The notes under the pieces: model-generated
The model's input: only the letters and a program-made list of their open reading frames with translations
The model's database searches: none
What the model was told of the DNA's origin: nothing
Made by a program: the position numbers and the translations under genes
In this document: piece after piece, positions 43,689 through 52,621 of the stretch
Layout of the letters: each line of letters opens with the position of its first letter
Numbering within the stretch: the first letter of the stretch is position 1
DNA from: Cognatundibacterium squillarum
Lineage (GTDB): Bacteria; Pseudomonadota; Gammaproteobacteria; Burkholderiales; Burkholderiaceae_D
Direction of reading: 5' to 3'
Assembly: GCF_014652435.1 (NCBI RefSeq)
Contig: NZ_BMYU01000013.1
Span: forward strand, 25,327-89,326
Length of the DNA stretch: 64,000 bases

Positions 43689-45340
43689 ACACGCTGCCAT
43701 TGTCCGCAGAGAGTCTGGCTCTTGCAAAGCTGCCAGCGGCTCTGCTGCGCTGGCTGGCGCTGTGGGATCAGCTGTGGCAATGGGAAGCCCCGCAGCAACA
43801 ATGCAGTCCGCACTGGCCTGCAGCGCAGGGCAGCGCACCGGACGGCGATGGCATCTGGCTAGGCTGCACCAGTCTGGATGACAAAAAAATATGGCTGGCA
43901 GTGCAGGATGGCAAAGTCACCGGCGGTGCGATCGGCGAAGTACACGGCGCACGTTTATGTGCGCTGCTGCAGCGGGCGCTGACTGAAAAAGCCGATGCGG
44001 TGATGATCATCGCGGAATCCGGCGGTGTGCGTTTGCAGGAAGCGAATGCAGGGCTGATTGCGGTGGCTGAATGCATAGACGCTGTTCTGCGTTTACGTGC
44101 TGCGGGTATTCCGGTACTGGTGCTGATTGATCGGGGACGCGGCTGCTTTGGCGGCATGGGATTAATCGCGGCGGCAGCAACACAGGTCTGGATGACGCCT
44201 GCTGCACGCTGGGGAATGAGCGGTGCAGCGGTGATTGCGCAGGCGCACGGCAATACGGAATTTGACCCAGAAGACAAAGCGCTGCATGCACGCACCCACG
44301 GTGCGTGGCATCGCAGCCACTTGCGTGAAGCGACGCTGTTACCGGATCACGAACCGGCAACGCTGCGGCAGCAGATCGCGACATTGCTGGCACAGCCGGT
44401 CAGCGAGGCCGCTGATTTTTTCACGCTGCCGGTTTTGCAGCGGCGTCAGCGTGCATTGTCTGAACGCTGGCAGACCGGAAAATCCTTTACCGATGTGATT
44501 TCTTACTGGCAGTCGCAGGATGTTGCCTTGCCTTCTCAATGGCTGCACGAGCAGCCACGCACCGCTGTCGCCACAGAAACCGGAACAGTGCAGATCAGCA
44601 CTCTGCAAAAGCGCGTGCTGGCGCAATTGTCGCTGAACGATACTGTGCAGATCAGTCCGCAGGGTGTTGTGCGCGGACAATGGCAAAGCCGCTATCGCTG
44701 GCTGGTGACAGGCACCGCGGGTGGCACAGAGTCCGGCACGGTGCTGGTGCTGGCGCAGGCAGCGGCCTGTATTCAGGCATTGCAGGAACCGGTGGACGCT
44801 GTGTTGCTACTGATCAGCACTTGCGGTCAGCGTCTGCGTTATCAGGAAGAAATGCTGAGCCTGCATCAGGCGATGCTGCATTTGTCGGCTTGTCTGTTTG
44901 CATTGCGTCAGGCGGGTAAGCCGGTACTGGCGCTGGTCTGTGATCAGGCTGCTGCCAGCGCTGTTGTTAGCGGTGGTATGCAGTGCGATGCACTGTGGGC
45001 CTTGCCGGAAGCGCAGATCCGGGTCATGTCAGCAGACGCCATCGCCCGGGTGACAGGCACAGATCTGGCTGCAGATAGTTTGCGGCCGGCGCAGACGGCA
45101 CAGGCTCACTGGCAAACCGGTGCAGTACAACAACTGTGCGAGGCACCCGACCGTGCAATGCTGGATGACTGGGCTGCAGAGTTACTGCAACAACAGCGGG
45201 CAAATACATGTTTGCCGTTACCGGATCAGCGCAGTTTTCTGGGCTGGCAGCGGCAAGGCCGTACAGCCGCATATCCGGTAATGCAGGCATTGCAAGCGGC
45301 AACGCTGCACAGTCTGGCCTTACAGCCGGAGGCGGTCTGA
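43685..45340 (+). CDS. mdcDE: fused malonate decarboxylase beta/gamma subunits (MdcD-MdcE)
   Basis: These subunits decarboxylate malonyl-S-ACP in biotin-independent malonate decarboxylase. The first half, to about residue 275, matches MdcD: AESGGVRLQEANAGLIAVAE and RGRGCFGGMGLIAAAATQVW with FDPEDKAL. The second half, about 300-551, aligns with MdcE by position (VLLLISTCGQRLRYQEEMLSLHQAM; GKPVLALVCDQAAASAVVSGG), but its GKAMSGAFLAHG-like motif has diverged. Length 551 aa. The genes for alpha (mdcA), ACP (mdcC), mdcB and mdcH are not nearby. It overlaps the HD-GYP gene by 4 bp and is followed 1 bp later by mdcG. Confidence 0.8.
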   Translation: MNTLPLSAESLALAKLPAALLRWLALWDQLWQWEAPQQQCSPHWPAAQGSAPDGDGIWLGCTSLDDKKIWLAVQDGKVTGGAIGEVHGARLCALLQRALTEKADAVMIIAESGGVRLQEANAGLIAVAECIDAVLRLRAAGIPVLVLIDRGRGCFGGMGLIAAAATQVWMTPAARWGMSGAAVIAQAHGNTEFDPEDKALHARTHGAWHRSHLREATLLPDHEPATLRQQIATLLAQPVSEAADFFTLPVLQRRQRALSERWQTGKSFTDVISYWQSQDVALPSQWLHEQPRTAVATETGTVQISTLQKRVLAQLSLNDTVQISPQGVVRGQWQSRYRWLVTGTAGGTESGTVLVLAQAAACIQALQEPVDAVLLLISTCGQRLRYQEEMLSLHQAMLHLSACLFALRQAGKPVLALVCDQAAASAVVSGGMQCDALWALPEAQIRVMSADAIARVTGTDLAADSLRPAQTAQAHWQTGAVQQLCEAPDRAMLDDWAAELLQQQRANTCLPLPDQRSFLGWQRQGRTAAYPVMQALQAATLHSLALQPEAV

Positions 45341-45341
45341 T

Positions 45342-46025
45342 ATGGATCTTTTGTTTCAGCGCCATGATCTGGTCTGGCTGTCGACGCAGGGCTGGGAGCA
45401 AATCCGGCCGCAGATTCCGCTGACATGGCACAGCGAAAGTCTGCGCTGGCAATACAGCGACTGGCCGCTGGTGGTGACGCGCCGTGATCATCATTTGCCG
45501 GCAGAACAATTGAATCTGGGGCTGGTATTTTTGCAGCCGGATGGCAGCACACAAGCCTGCCGTGTCACGGTCTCCAGTCATCACATTACCGGCCATCAGC
45601 CTTGTCTGGCGCTGCATTCCGTCCTCAGTCATCTGCTGCCGGAATGGCAGCCGGGCTTGCAGGCTTTGCATCAGGCCGGACGCGAAGCCGGTATCACTTT
45701 CCGGGTGTATGGTCTGGCGGCCTGGCAGTTTCTGACCGGCTTGCCGTATCTGCAGCCGGATACCGAAATACGCTTACTGTTCCGTCCGCAAGATCAGGAA
45801 CATCTGGTGTCCGGCCTCACCATTCTGCGCCATTTTTCCAACAGTCTGCCATTGCGCGGGGAAATCGTGTTTCCCGGTGGCGCTGCAGTTTCGTGGCGTG
45901 AGTGGCTGATTTCTGACACGATTGCAGAGAGTCTGCATAGTCAAAAGATTCTAATGAAAGCATTTCGACAGCAAAAACTGGTATCTAGATACTCGTTGCT
46001 GCAATTACTGAAGTCGGCGCAATAA
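45342..46025 (+). CDS. mdcG: malonate decarboxylase holo-ACP synthase (phosphoribosyl-dephospho-CoA transferase)
   Basis: MdcG attaches the 2'-(5''-phosphoribosyl)-3'-dephospho-CoA group to the ACP subunit MdcC. The 227 residues show the family start FQRHDLVWLSTQGW, the WPLVVTRR motif and the nucleotidyltransferase-like section FRVYGLAAWQFLTGLPYLQPDTEIRLLF. It follows mdcDE by 1 bp. Its ACP substrate gene is not in this window, so the operon is split or partial. A weak hairpin with a T-rich tail follows at 46150. Confidence 0.85.
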   Translation: MDLLFQRHDLVWLSTQGWEQIRPQIPLTWHSESLRWQYSDWPLVVTRRDHHLPAEQLNLGLVFLQPDGSTQACRVTVSSHHITGHQPCLALHSVLSHLLPEWQPGLQALHQAGREAGITFRVYGLAAWQFLTGLPYLQPDTEIRLLFRPQDQEHLVSGLTILRHFSNSLPLRGEIVFPGGAAVSWREWLISDTIAESLHSQKILMKAFRQQKLVSRYSLLQLLKSAQ

Positions 46026-46149
46026 ACCTAATAACAGTAAGGTATTTGTAATGCCACCCGGAAATAGTGTCGTTTAAGTGGTATTGCTCGCTGGCTATAT
46101 TGTGCAGATTTCGCAATTGTTTATATCGATTTAACAAGGTCTGACAATT

Positions 46150-46176
46150 GTGCTGATTGCAGCACTTTCTTTCTTA
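46150..46176 (+). terminator. possible terminator after mdcG
   Basis: GTGCTG-ATTG-CAGCAC with a 6-bp stem, followed by TTTCTTTCTT. The stem is short and the T-run interrupted. Confidence 0.45.
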
Positions 46177-46250
46177 ATACAGGTGTTTACAATGCCTGCA
46201 GTGTCGCATGTCACAGGCACTGCCGGTAACTTTGAAAGTGAGGTCTGCTG

Positions 46251-46664
46251 ATGAATTCTCTGAGTATCGCCCTCGTTGGCGCACAATTATCTGCTTCCGC
46301 CGGCAGCACGCAGCAGACTGAATACGGTTTGCCGCTGCGCGCAGACTGGCGCGGGTTCCTGCATTATCTGGGACTGGCCAAAGGCAGCCGAATTTTGCTG
46401 ACACTGGAAACACCGGAACTGACTGCAATGCTGCAAGTGGTGCTGCAGGCAGCAGGAATGCAGGTCAGAGTGTTGCCGTGGAATGAGCAGTATTTGCAAC
46501 CGGGTGATGCGTGGTGCCGCGAAGTGGAGGCATATGATCCGGACTGGTGCTTTCTGACTTCGGCACTGCATCTGGAGCTGCCTTTCTCTTACTGGGGCAG
46601 AGTCTGCTGGGAGCAGGACTTACGCTGGCAGCTGGAAGAATTTTCGCTGGAGCGTGCTGCCTGA
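46251..46664 (+). CDS. hypothetical protein, unrecognised
   Basis: I do not recognise this 137-residue protein. It begins MNSLSIALVGAQLSASAGS and has a possible Rossmann-like beta-alpha pattern (GSRILLTLETPELTAMLQVVLQAAGMQVRVLPW), then an acidic, Trp-rich C-terminus (YDPDWCFLTSALHLELPFSYWGRVCWEQDLRW). No signal peptide or membrane segment is evident. GTGAGGT stands 8-14 nt before the ATG. It could be transcribed with the mdc genes or alone; a terminator follows at 46693. Confidence 0.65.
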   Translation: MNSLSIALVGAQLSASAGSTQQTEYGLPLRADWRGFLHYLGLAKGSRILLTLETPELTAMLQVVLQAAGMQVRVLPWNEQYLQPGDAWCREVEAYDPDWCFLTSALHLELPFSYWGRVCWEQDLRWQLEEFSLERAA

Positions 46665-46689
46665 AACTGGCATGTTGCAACGCTGATCC

Positions 46690-46724
46690 CATATAAAAAA
46701 ACCCGCCATTGGCGGGTTTTTTAC
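46690..46724. terminator. bidirectional terminator between the unknown gene and lipA
   Basis: AAAAAACCCGCC-ATT-GGCGGGTTTTTT is a strong stem with A and T runs on both sides, between convergent genes. Confidence 0.92.
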
Positions 46725-46741
46725 TGAGCAGACAGAAAATC

Positions 46742-47725
46742 TTACGCTGTCACGCCGTGTGCCTGCTGATCTGCGTGGTAGCTGGAACGAACCATCGCAC
46801 CGACAGCCGCATGTGCGAAGCCCATTTTGTAGGCTTCTTCTTCATACATTTTGAAGGTGTCAGGATGCACGTAGCGGCGTACTGGTAAGTGGTGGTTACT
46901 TGGCGCCAGATACTGACCGATGGTGATCATATCGACATTGTGAGCGCGCATGTCGCGCATCACTTGCAGCACTTCTTCATCGGTTTCACCCAGACCAACC
47001 ATGATGCCGGATTTGGTCGGCACGTTCGGATGCTGTTCTTTGAAGCGTTTCAGCAGGCTCAGCGAATATTCGTAATCGGAACCCGGACGCGCTTCTTTGT
47101 ACAGACGCGGTGCAGTTTCCAGATTGTGATTCATCACGTCCGGCGGTGCGGCGTTCAGGATTTCCAGCGCGCGGTCCATACGGCCACGGAAGTCCGGTGT
47201 CAGGATTTCGATTTGTGTGCTTGGCGACAGTTCGCGGATCTGACGGATACATTCCACAAAGTGACCGGCGCCGCCATCACGCAGATCATCACGGTCGACG
47301 GAAGTAATGACGACGTATTTGAGTTTCAGTTCGGCAATGGTGCGTGCCAGATTGCCCGGCTCGTTTTCATCCAGCGGATCAGGGCGGCCGTGACCAACGT
47401 CGCAGAACGGGCAGCGGCGGGTACATTTGTCGCCCATGATCATGAAGGTGGCCGTACCCTTACCGAAGCATTCACCGATGTTCGGGCAGGTCGCTTCTTC
47501 ACACACGGTCACCAGTTTGTTGGAACGCAGAATGTCTTTGATTTCGTAGAAGCGCGTGGTTGGCGAACCGGCTTTAACGCGAATCCAGTCCGGTTTCGGC
47601 AGGCGTTCTGCCGGCACGATTTTGATCGGGATACGCGCGGTTTTGCTTGCGCCTTTTTGTTTTTCGGTCGGATCGTAAGCCGCTGCTGCGGTATCGCCAG
47701 TGCCAGGTGTTTGTTCAGTAGTCAT
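46742..47725 (-). CDS. lipA: lipoyl synthase
   Basis: LipA is a radical SAM enzyme that inserts two sulfur atoms into protein-bound octanoyl groups. The 327 residues carry the auxiliary cluster [12 protein letters not shown] and the radical SAM motif CTRRCPFC, with the C-terminal serine ligand region [13 protein letters not shown]. The N-terminus is extended and contains a [14 protein letters not shown] stretch. ATG 47725 follows AAAGGG; an upstream frame extension is rejected because it overlaps lipB. It lies 22 bp after lipB. Confidence 0.97.
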   Translation of the reverse strand: MTTEQTPGTGDTAAAAYDPTEKQKGASKTARIPIKIVPAERLPKPDWIRVKAGSPTTRFYEIKDILRSNKLVTVCEEATCPNIGECFGKGTATFMIMGDKCTRRCPFCDVGHGRPDPLDENEPGNLARTIAELKLKYVVITSVDRDDLRDGGAGHFVECIRQIRELSPSTQIEILTPDFRGRMDRALEILNAAPPDVMNHNLETAPRLYKEARPGSDYEYSLSLLKRFKEQHPNVPTKSGIMVGLGETDEEVLQVMRDMRAHNVDMITIGQYLAPSNHHLPVRRYVHPDTFKMYEEEAYKMGFAHAAVGAMVRSSYHADQQAHGVTA

Positions 47726-47747
47726 GGTGCAAAACCCTTTTTCAGAG

Positions 47748-48425
47748 TCAGGTAAGGTCAGCCGGAACTGACAACAGTTCGTGTAATCGTTGTGCAAGCG
47801 CTTGCTGGACATCGGCCAGCGCAGCGGTCACGCCCAGTGTTTTCATATCGATGGTTTCCATACCGGCGTAACCGCAAGGGTTAATCCAGGTAAATGGGGC
47901 CAGATCCATATCCACATTCAGCGAAACGCCGTGATAGGTACAGCCGTTGCCGCGTACTTTGAGACCCAGCGCGGCGATTTTCGCGCCTTTGTGCGGGCCG
48001 TCGCTGAGGTAGATGCCGGGCGCGCCTTCTTTGCGCTCACCGCGAATCTGCCAGCGGGCAAGGGTGTCGATCACTGCCTGTTCGATTTTGTGCACGAATT
48101 CGCGTGCATACAGGCGGGCTTTCGGATGGCTGCGGCGTAAATCCATCATCAGGTAAATGACGACCTGACCGGGGCCGTGGTAGGTCACCTCGCCGCCGCG
48201 GTCAGTCTGCACCACAGGAATGTCATTCGGATTCAGCACGTGGCCGACATCGGCACCCAGACCCAGTGTGTACACGGGCGGATGTTCAACAATCCAGAAT
48301 TCATTCGGGGTGTCTGCATCGCGGGCATCGGTAAATGCGCGCATAGCATCAAAGCTCTGCTGGTAGTCTTCCAGACCACGGTGCAGGATGCGTAACTGAG
48401 GGGAGGAGGTGAGAACGGCTTGCAT
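47748..48425 (-). CDS. lipB: lipoyl(octanoyl) transferase
   Basis: LipB moves octanoate from octanoyl-ACP to the lipoyl domains of 2-oxoacid dehydrogenases. The 225-residue protein shows [21 protein letters not shown], the lysine region [20 protein letters not shown] and the catalytic cysteine in [13 protein letters not shown]. It is upstream of lipA on the same strand. The gap before it (48426-48784) holds C-run motifs, described separately. Confidence 0.96.
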   Translation of the reverse strand: MQAVLTSSPQLRILHRGLEDYQQSFDAMRAFTDARDADTPNEFWIVEHPPVYTLGLGADVGHVLNPNDIPVVQTDRGGEVTYHGPGQVVIYLMMDLRRSHPKARLYAREFVHKIEQAVIDTLARWQIRGERKEGAPGIYLSDGPHKGAKIAALGLKVRGNGCTYHGVSLNVDMDLAPFTWINPCGYAGMETIDMKTLGVTAALADVQQALAQRLHELLSVPADLT

Positions 48426-48784
48426 AGTCTGCTAGTGTAACATTTTGCGTCGTGGCTCAGGCGGCTGCATTGCGCGTTTTTTGCGCAGGAAGCAGCGTAA
48501 CCGCAGCGATCAGCGTCAAAAGCGCGGTTTTCACCAAACATTGCAGTAAAAAACCGCGTTTTTTCCAAAGCAGGCGGGTCGATTTGCCGGAGACTGCCGC
48601 ACTTTGTAGCGAAAATCAGTGGGAATGCACAGGAAAATTCACTGTGAAAGCGGGTTTTCGCATGCCGGAAATACCCCGAAAAACAGATACCCCCCGGTCT
48701 TTTTCAGAAAATCGCCCTGTCGTCGGCATGAATACTGGGGCTTTTCAGATACCCCCGGGGGTATATTTGAGGCCAAAAAGCGGC
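48426..48784. other. intergenic region ybeD-lipB with hairpin and repeated ATACCCC motifs
   Basis: It contains no supported gene. A stem GCGCGGTTTT/AAAACCGCG with T-rich flanks on both strands (48520-48567) may terminate ybeD. ATACCCC occurs three times (48670, 48688, 48749). The last is part of a perfect 16-bp palindrome, ATACCCCCGGGGGTAT (48749-48764). Confidence 0.5.
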
Positions 48785-49066
48785 TTACAGCACCACTTTG
48801 ACCATAGGATGACCGGACAGCGCACGGTACAGGTTGTCCAGCTGTTCGCGGCTGGTGGCGGTCACAGTGGCGGTCAGCGACAGATAGGTGCCTTTGCTCG
48901 AGGCGCGCATATCCATTTTGCCGGCATGAAAGCCCGGATCGTGCAGCACGATCAGTTCGACGATAGTCTGGGCAAAGTTGTCATGCATGACGCCCATGAT
49001 TTTGATCGGAAATTCGCTCGGATACTCGATCAGGCTGTCTTCCGGGGGGATAGGTTTGATGTCCAT
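48785..49066 (-). CDS. ybeD: YbeD/DUF493 family protein
   Basis: This 93-residue protein with an ACT-like fold matches DUF493: DSLIEYPSEFPIKIMGVMHDNF, SSKGTYLSLTATVTATSREQLDNLYRALSGHPMVKVVL. It is conserved between dac/dat and lipB in many proteobacteria and presumed regulatory, but without a proven role. It has the same direction as dat, 69 bp downstream of it. Confidence 0.92.
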   Translation of the reverse strand: MDIKPIPPEDSLIEYPSEFPIKIMGVMHDNFAQTIVELIVLHDPGFHAGKMDMRASSKGTYLSLTATVTATSREQLDNLYRALSGHPMVKVVL

Positions 49067-49135
49067 GATAATTCCAGTTCAGTTCAGGCCACCGCGTCCG
49101 GCTGTGGCCTGCTGGCATCACAGACTGGCGGGTGT

Positions 49136-49981
49136 TCAGGCGTGTTTGGCGGCCTGGTAAGCGGCGTATAACTGCTGGTAAATGGGGCCGGGTGCGCCAT
49201 TTCCAATAGTCTGCGCATCCAGCCGGACCACCGGGAGAATTTCTTTGGTTGCGGAGCTGATCATCAGCTCATCTGCCGCAAAAACTTCTTCTTGCGTTAT
49301 TTTACGCGATTCAAACGGAATACCGTGCTGTTCACACAGTTCCTGCAGCAAGCCGTAACGGATGCCTTCCAGAATCAGATGATCTTTCGGCGGGCCCATG
49401 ATCACGCCGTTTTTTACCACCCAGACATTCGATGACGAACCTTCGGTCAGCCAGCCATCACGGAACTGTATGCTTTCGGTTACACCGGATTCTGCCGCGT
49501 GCTGCGCTGCCAGCACATTGCCGAGCAGGGAAATTGATTTGATTTCGCAATGCAGCCAGCGGCGGTCTTCCATCGTGACACAAGCGACGCCATCGGCGCG
49601 GACTTGCGCAGAAGGCAGTACCAGCGGATTGGTCATGATGAAGACGGTCGGTGTCACCTCTTTCGGAAACGCATGTGCGCGTTTGGCAACGCCGCGTGTC
49701 ACTTGCAGATACACCATCTGATCATCAGAAGGATGCGCATCCATCACTTTCTGAATCAGCGCCATCCAGTTTTCTTCGGAGTGAGGATTCGGAATACCGA
49801 TCGCATCCAGACTGCGGAACAGGCGCGCCATATGCTGCTTCGCGCGGAACATCTTACGGCCATACACCGGAATCACTTCGTAAATGCCGTCACCAAAAAT
49901 AAAACCGCGATCCAGCACCGGAATGCGGGCTTCCGACAAAGATTGAAATTCACCGTTCAGATAAACAAGCGCGTCGTGCAT
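49136..49981 (-). CDS. dat: D-amino acid aminotransferase
   Basis: This PLP enzyme (class IV) interconverts D-amino acids, supplying D-Glu/D-Ala. The 281 residues include LNGEFQSLSEARIPVLDRGFIFGDGIYEVIPVY, the PLP lysine in WLHCEIKSISLLGNVLA, which matches the D-aminotransferase pattern, and SSSNVWVVKNG. Branched-chain aminotransferase is the alternative within the fold, but the motif favours D-amino acids. ATG 49981 follows GAGAATGCT. Its place beside the Dac carboxypeptidase fits a peptidoglycan role. Confidence 0.88.
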   Translation of the reverse strand: MHDALVYLNGEFQSLSEARIPVLDRGFIFGDGIYEVIPVYGRKMFRAKQHMARLFRSLDAIGIPNPHSEENWMALIQKVMDAHPSDDQMVYLQVTRGVAKRAHAFPKEVTPTVFIMTNPLVLPSAQVRADGVACVTMEDRRWLHCEIKSISLLGNVLAAQHAAESGVTESIQFRDGWLTEGSSSNVWVVKNGVIMGPPKDHLILEGIRYGLLQELCEQHGIPFESRKITQEEVFAADELMISSATKEILPVVRLDAQTIGNGAPGPIYQQLYAAYQAAKHA

Positions 49982-50179
49982 AGCATTCTCACAAAAGATC
50001 AGAAAAGAACCGAAACACCGGCTGAGGGTTGACGCAACAATGCGGCACGGACAGCGGCAGGGATGAGAAGGATTCTTGCACAATTCTGCGTTGATGCTTA
50101 TGCAAAGTGTGCATGCAGGAATAGGGCGAAGTTATGCGTCTGAGGGGGGGAAAGGGCTTGCACCGGAGAGAGGGCAGAA

Positions 50180-50212
50180 TTTGCGCTCATGCCGAAACGG
50201 CATAAGCGCAAA
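50180..50212. other. strong hairpin 3' of the DUF6404-like gene
   Basis: TTTGCGCT-C-ATGCCG and CGGCAT-A-AGCGCAAA pair over 14 bp with one mismatch and a 3-nt loop. It has no T-run on the minus strand, yet lies 10 bp past the stop of the gene at 50223, so it may end or stabilise that transcript. Confidence 0.5.
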
Positions 50213-50222
50213 GAAAGGCAGT

Positions 50223-50609
50223 TCAGTCTCGTTGCTGAATCACGGTTTGCCAGTCCGCCAGTTGCAGACGGCGTTTGCGCAGCGCGTAAATCAGCGCCAT
50301 GCCGCTGCCGAACAGGATGCCTGCAAAGATGCTGGCGAAGAGTCCGGGCGCACGGATGGTTGGTGATACCAGATGAATAATCTGCATCAGCGATGACCAG
50401 ACGATACCAAAGTACAGCGCGTGGCCAATTGCCAGCCGGAATGCGGGAACGAAATGCGGCGGCCTGACCATCACACCCGCCTTCCACAATAAGCGGAAAA
50501 TGGCCGGTGCAGCATCCATTTCACTGACACCGTGTTGCTGCAAATACTGCAAGGCTTTCTGGTGGGTTGCCGGTAAGGCAGCCCACGGATTCTGAACATT
50601 GGTATTCAT
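50223..50609 (-). CDS. DUF6404-like small membrane protein
   Basis: The 128-residue protein begins MNTNVQNPWAALPATHQKALQYLQQHG and has a soluble N-terminus (WKAGVMVRPPHFVPAFRLAIGHALYFG) followed by two membrane segments (ALYFGIVWSSLMQIIHLV and APGLFASIFAGILFGSGMALIYAL). The arrangement resembles DUF6404 proteins of unknown function; the match is from memory of the family pattern only. It follows phnA by 34 bp on the same strand. Confidence 0.65.
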   Translation of the reverse strand: MNTNVQNPWAALPATHQKALQYLQQHGVSEMDAAPAIFRLLWKAGVMVRPPHFVPAFRLAIGHALYFGIVWSSLMQIIHLVSPTIRAPGLFASIFAGILFGSGMALIYALRKRRLQLADWQTVIQQRD

Positions 50610-50643
50610 ATGCAGTTTCCGTGTTGTTCGTTGCGCTGGCTGA

Positions 50644-50997
50644 TCAGGCTTTACGTACAAATTCGGATTTCAGCTGCATTGCGCCGAAACCGTCAATCTT
50701 GCAATCGATATTGTGATCGCCGTCCACCAGACGGATATTGCGGACTTTGGTGCCGACTTTCAGCGCCGAGGATGCACCTTTGACTTTGAGGTCTTTGATC
50801 ACAACCACGCTGTCACCATCTGCCAGCAGATTGCCGTTGGCATCTTTGACGATCAGTGCGCCGTCGTCCGCACTGTTTACTGCTTCCGCAGAAGGGTTCC
50901 ATTCATGACCGCATTCCGGGCAGATCAGCAGTGGTGCTTGTTCATAGGTATAGGCCGACTGGCATTGCGGGCAAGGTGGGAGGGTAGCGGTGCTCAT
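50644..50997 (-). CDS. phnA: zinc-ribbon PhnA/YjdM family protein
   Basis: The 117-residue protein has an N-terminal zinc ribbon with CPQC and CPECGHEW and a C-terminal PhnA domain ([57 protein letters not shown]). Despite the name it is not a proven phosphonate enzyme. It stands between dac and dat with a second small gene. The ATG at 50997 fits the family start; the frame extends further but with an unlikely hydrophobic stretch. Confidence 0.92.
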   Translation of the reverse strand: MSTATLPPCPQCQSAYTYEQAPLLICPECGHEWNPSAEAVNSADDGALIVKDANGNLLADGDSVVVIKDLKVKGASSALKVGTKVRNIRLVDGDHNIDCKIDGFGAMQLKSEFVRKA

Positions 50998-51151
50998 CTG
51001 AAAATTCCGTAAAAACGCTGCAAAAAAACAGCAAACGATGATTGTAACCTGCACCCTTACAGATTATTCAGAGCGACTTCGCGAAATTTAACGACATTTT
51101 GATATGAAATCAGCTATTGTTCAGAAAACAGAGCAAAAAACAGGAGGAAAT

Positions 51152-51304
51152 ATGCTAAACCGTTTGCCGTTCGCGAAAGGCGGCCGTCAGGAACACCGCA
51201 AATCGCATTTTGAAAAAGAACAGCGCCGCCATGTGCGCGCCCGCTGGATCGGTGTGGAACTGGTTCTCGCCGTACTGGTTGCTTACTGGACATTCAGCAG
51301 CTGA
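51152..51304 (+). CDS. small single-pass membrane protein, unrecognised
   Basis: This 50-residue protein has a basic, hydrophilic N-terminus (RLPFAKGGRQEHRKSHFEKEQRRHVRARW) and one C-terminal membrane helix (IGVELVLAVLVAYWTF). A perfect AGGAGG stands 5 nt before the ATG, which is the main reason to call it. It is on the plus strand, divergent from phnA, and ends before the terminator at 51387. Function unknown. Confidence 0.7.
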   Translation: MLNRLPFAKGGRQEHRKSHFEKEQRRHVRARWIGVELVLAVLVAYWTFSS

Positions 51305-51386
51305 CATCGCATGCCGTCGCTGTACGCAGCGACCCGGCCGGATAGTCCGGCCGCTTCCGGTACGCTGTTGACACCGCAGTACCGGA

Positions 51387-51420
51387 AACAAAAAAGGGCA
51401 CGTCAGGTGCCCTTTTTATT
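51387..51420. terminator. bidirectional terminator between the small plus-strand gene and dac
   Basis: AAAAAAGGGCAC-GTCAG-GTGCCCTTTTTATTTT, a strong stem with A and T tails between convergent genes. Confidence 0.9.
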
Positions 51421-51439
51421 TTGCCTGCTGATGACCGGA

Positions 51440-52585
51440 TTATTTCATCATCATTCGGATCGAATCCCAGGCGCGGCCGAAAATACCAGCCTGATCAACC
51501 TGTTCCAGCGACTGTACCGGAAATTCCGCCACAACTTTGCCATCCAGCATCATTTTCATGGTGCCGACTTTGCTGTTCAGCGGAACCGGTGCCACCAGCG
51601 GATCTTTGCGTTCCAGTGCCGGTTTCAGATTCGCGGCCGCACCTTTCGGCAAGGTCACATACAGATCGCGGTCGAAGCCGATTTTGACCTCACGCTGCGA
51701 GCCTTTCCAGACTTCCGGCGTCGCAATTGCCTGACCTTTGCTGTACAGCTTGACGGTGTCAAAGTTCAGGTAACCCCAGTTCAGCAGTTTCAGACTTTCC
51801 TGCGCGCGCACCTGATCGCTGGCAGTACCGGTGACCACCGACAACAAACGACGCTGACCAGTACCGTTCGGACGGATCGCAGAGGAAATCAGGCAGTAAC
51901 CTGCAGCTTCGGTATGGCCGGTTTTCATGCCATCGACTGTCGGATCGAGGAACAGCAGACGGTTGCGGTTAGGCTGAGTGATTTTGTTATAGGTGTAGCT
52001 CTTGGTGCTGTAATAGGTCTTGTAATACTCAGGAAAATCGGAGATCAGACGCGATGCCAGCAAAGACAGATCACGCGCTGTTGCATAGTTTTCCGGGCTT
52101 GGCAGGCCATGCGGATTACCGTAATGGCTGCTCTTCATGCCGATGCGTTGCGCTTCGCGATTCATTTGTGCCACGAACGCTTCTTCGCTGCCCGCTACGG
52201 CTTCTGCCAGCGCTACCGCCGCATCATTGCCGGACTGTACGATCAGGCCATACAGCAGTTCATTGATGGTCACCGGCTTATTCGGCTCAATAAACATTTT
52301 AGAACTGCTGGAATCCACTTTCCACGCACGGGTGGAAACATTGACGCTCTGATTCAGGTCCAGTTTCTTATCGCGCAATGCGCCGAACACCAGATAAGCC
52401 GTCATGATTTTGGTCAGCGATGCCGGCTCGATACGCAGATCCGGATCTTGTGCTGCGATGACCTGATTACTGGTCACATCCAGTAACAGCCACGATTTAG
52501 CGGCGATAGTCGGGGCAGGCAGGGTTTGCGCAACAGCGCTCACAGTGACAAGCGAAGCTGCCACAGCTGCGAGAAATTTCTTCAT
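51440..52585 (-). CDS. D-alanyl-D-alanine carboxypeptidase (PBP5/6, DacA/DacC type)
   Basis: It removes the terminal D-Ala from peptidoglycan pentapeptides in the periplasm. The 381 residues start with a signal peptide (ending AVAQ), have the three serine-acyl-enzyme motifs SLTK (Ser56), SGN and KTG (in MKTGHTEAAGYC), and end with the C-terminal beta domain and an amphipathic helix (AGIFGRAWDSIRMMMK) for membrane attachment. It precedes dat in the same direction, with phnA and two small genes between. Confidence 0.95.
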   Translation of the reverse strand: MKKFLAAVAASLVTVSAVAQTLPAPTIAAKSWLLLDVTSNQVIAAQDPDLRIEPASLTKIMTAYLVFGALRDKKLDLNQSVNVSTRAWKVDSSSSKMFIEPNKPVTINELLYGLIVQSGNDAAVALAEAVAGSEEAFVAQMNREAQRIGMKSSHYGNPHGLPSPENYATARDLSLLASRLISDFPEYYKTYYSTKSYTYNKITQPNRNRLLFLDPTVDGMKTGHTEAAGYCLISSAIRPNGTGQRRLLSVVTGTASDQVRAQESLKLLNWGYLNFDTVKLYSKGQAIATPEVWKGSQREVKIGFDRDLYVTLPKGAAANLKPALERKDPLVAPVPLNSKVGTMKMMLDGKVVAEFPVQSLEQVDQAGIFGRAWDSIRMMMK

Positions 52586-52621
52586 AGTTTCTTTATAAGT
52601 CCAGACAACAAAAAATCTGCA

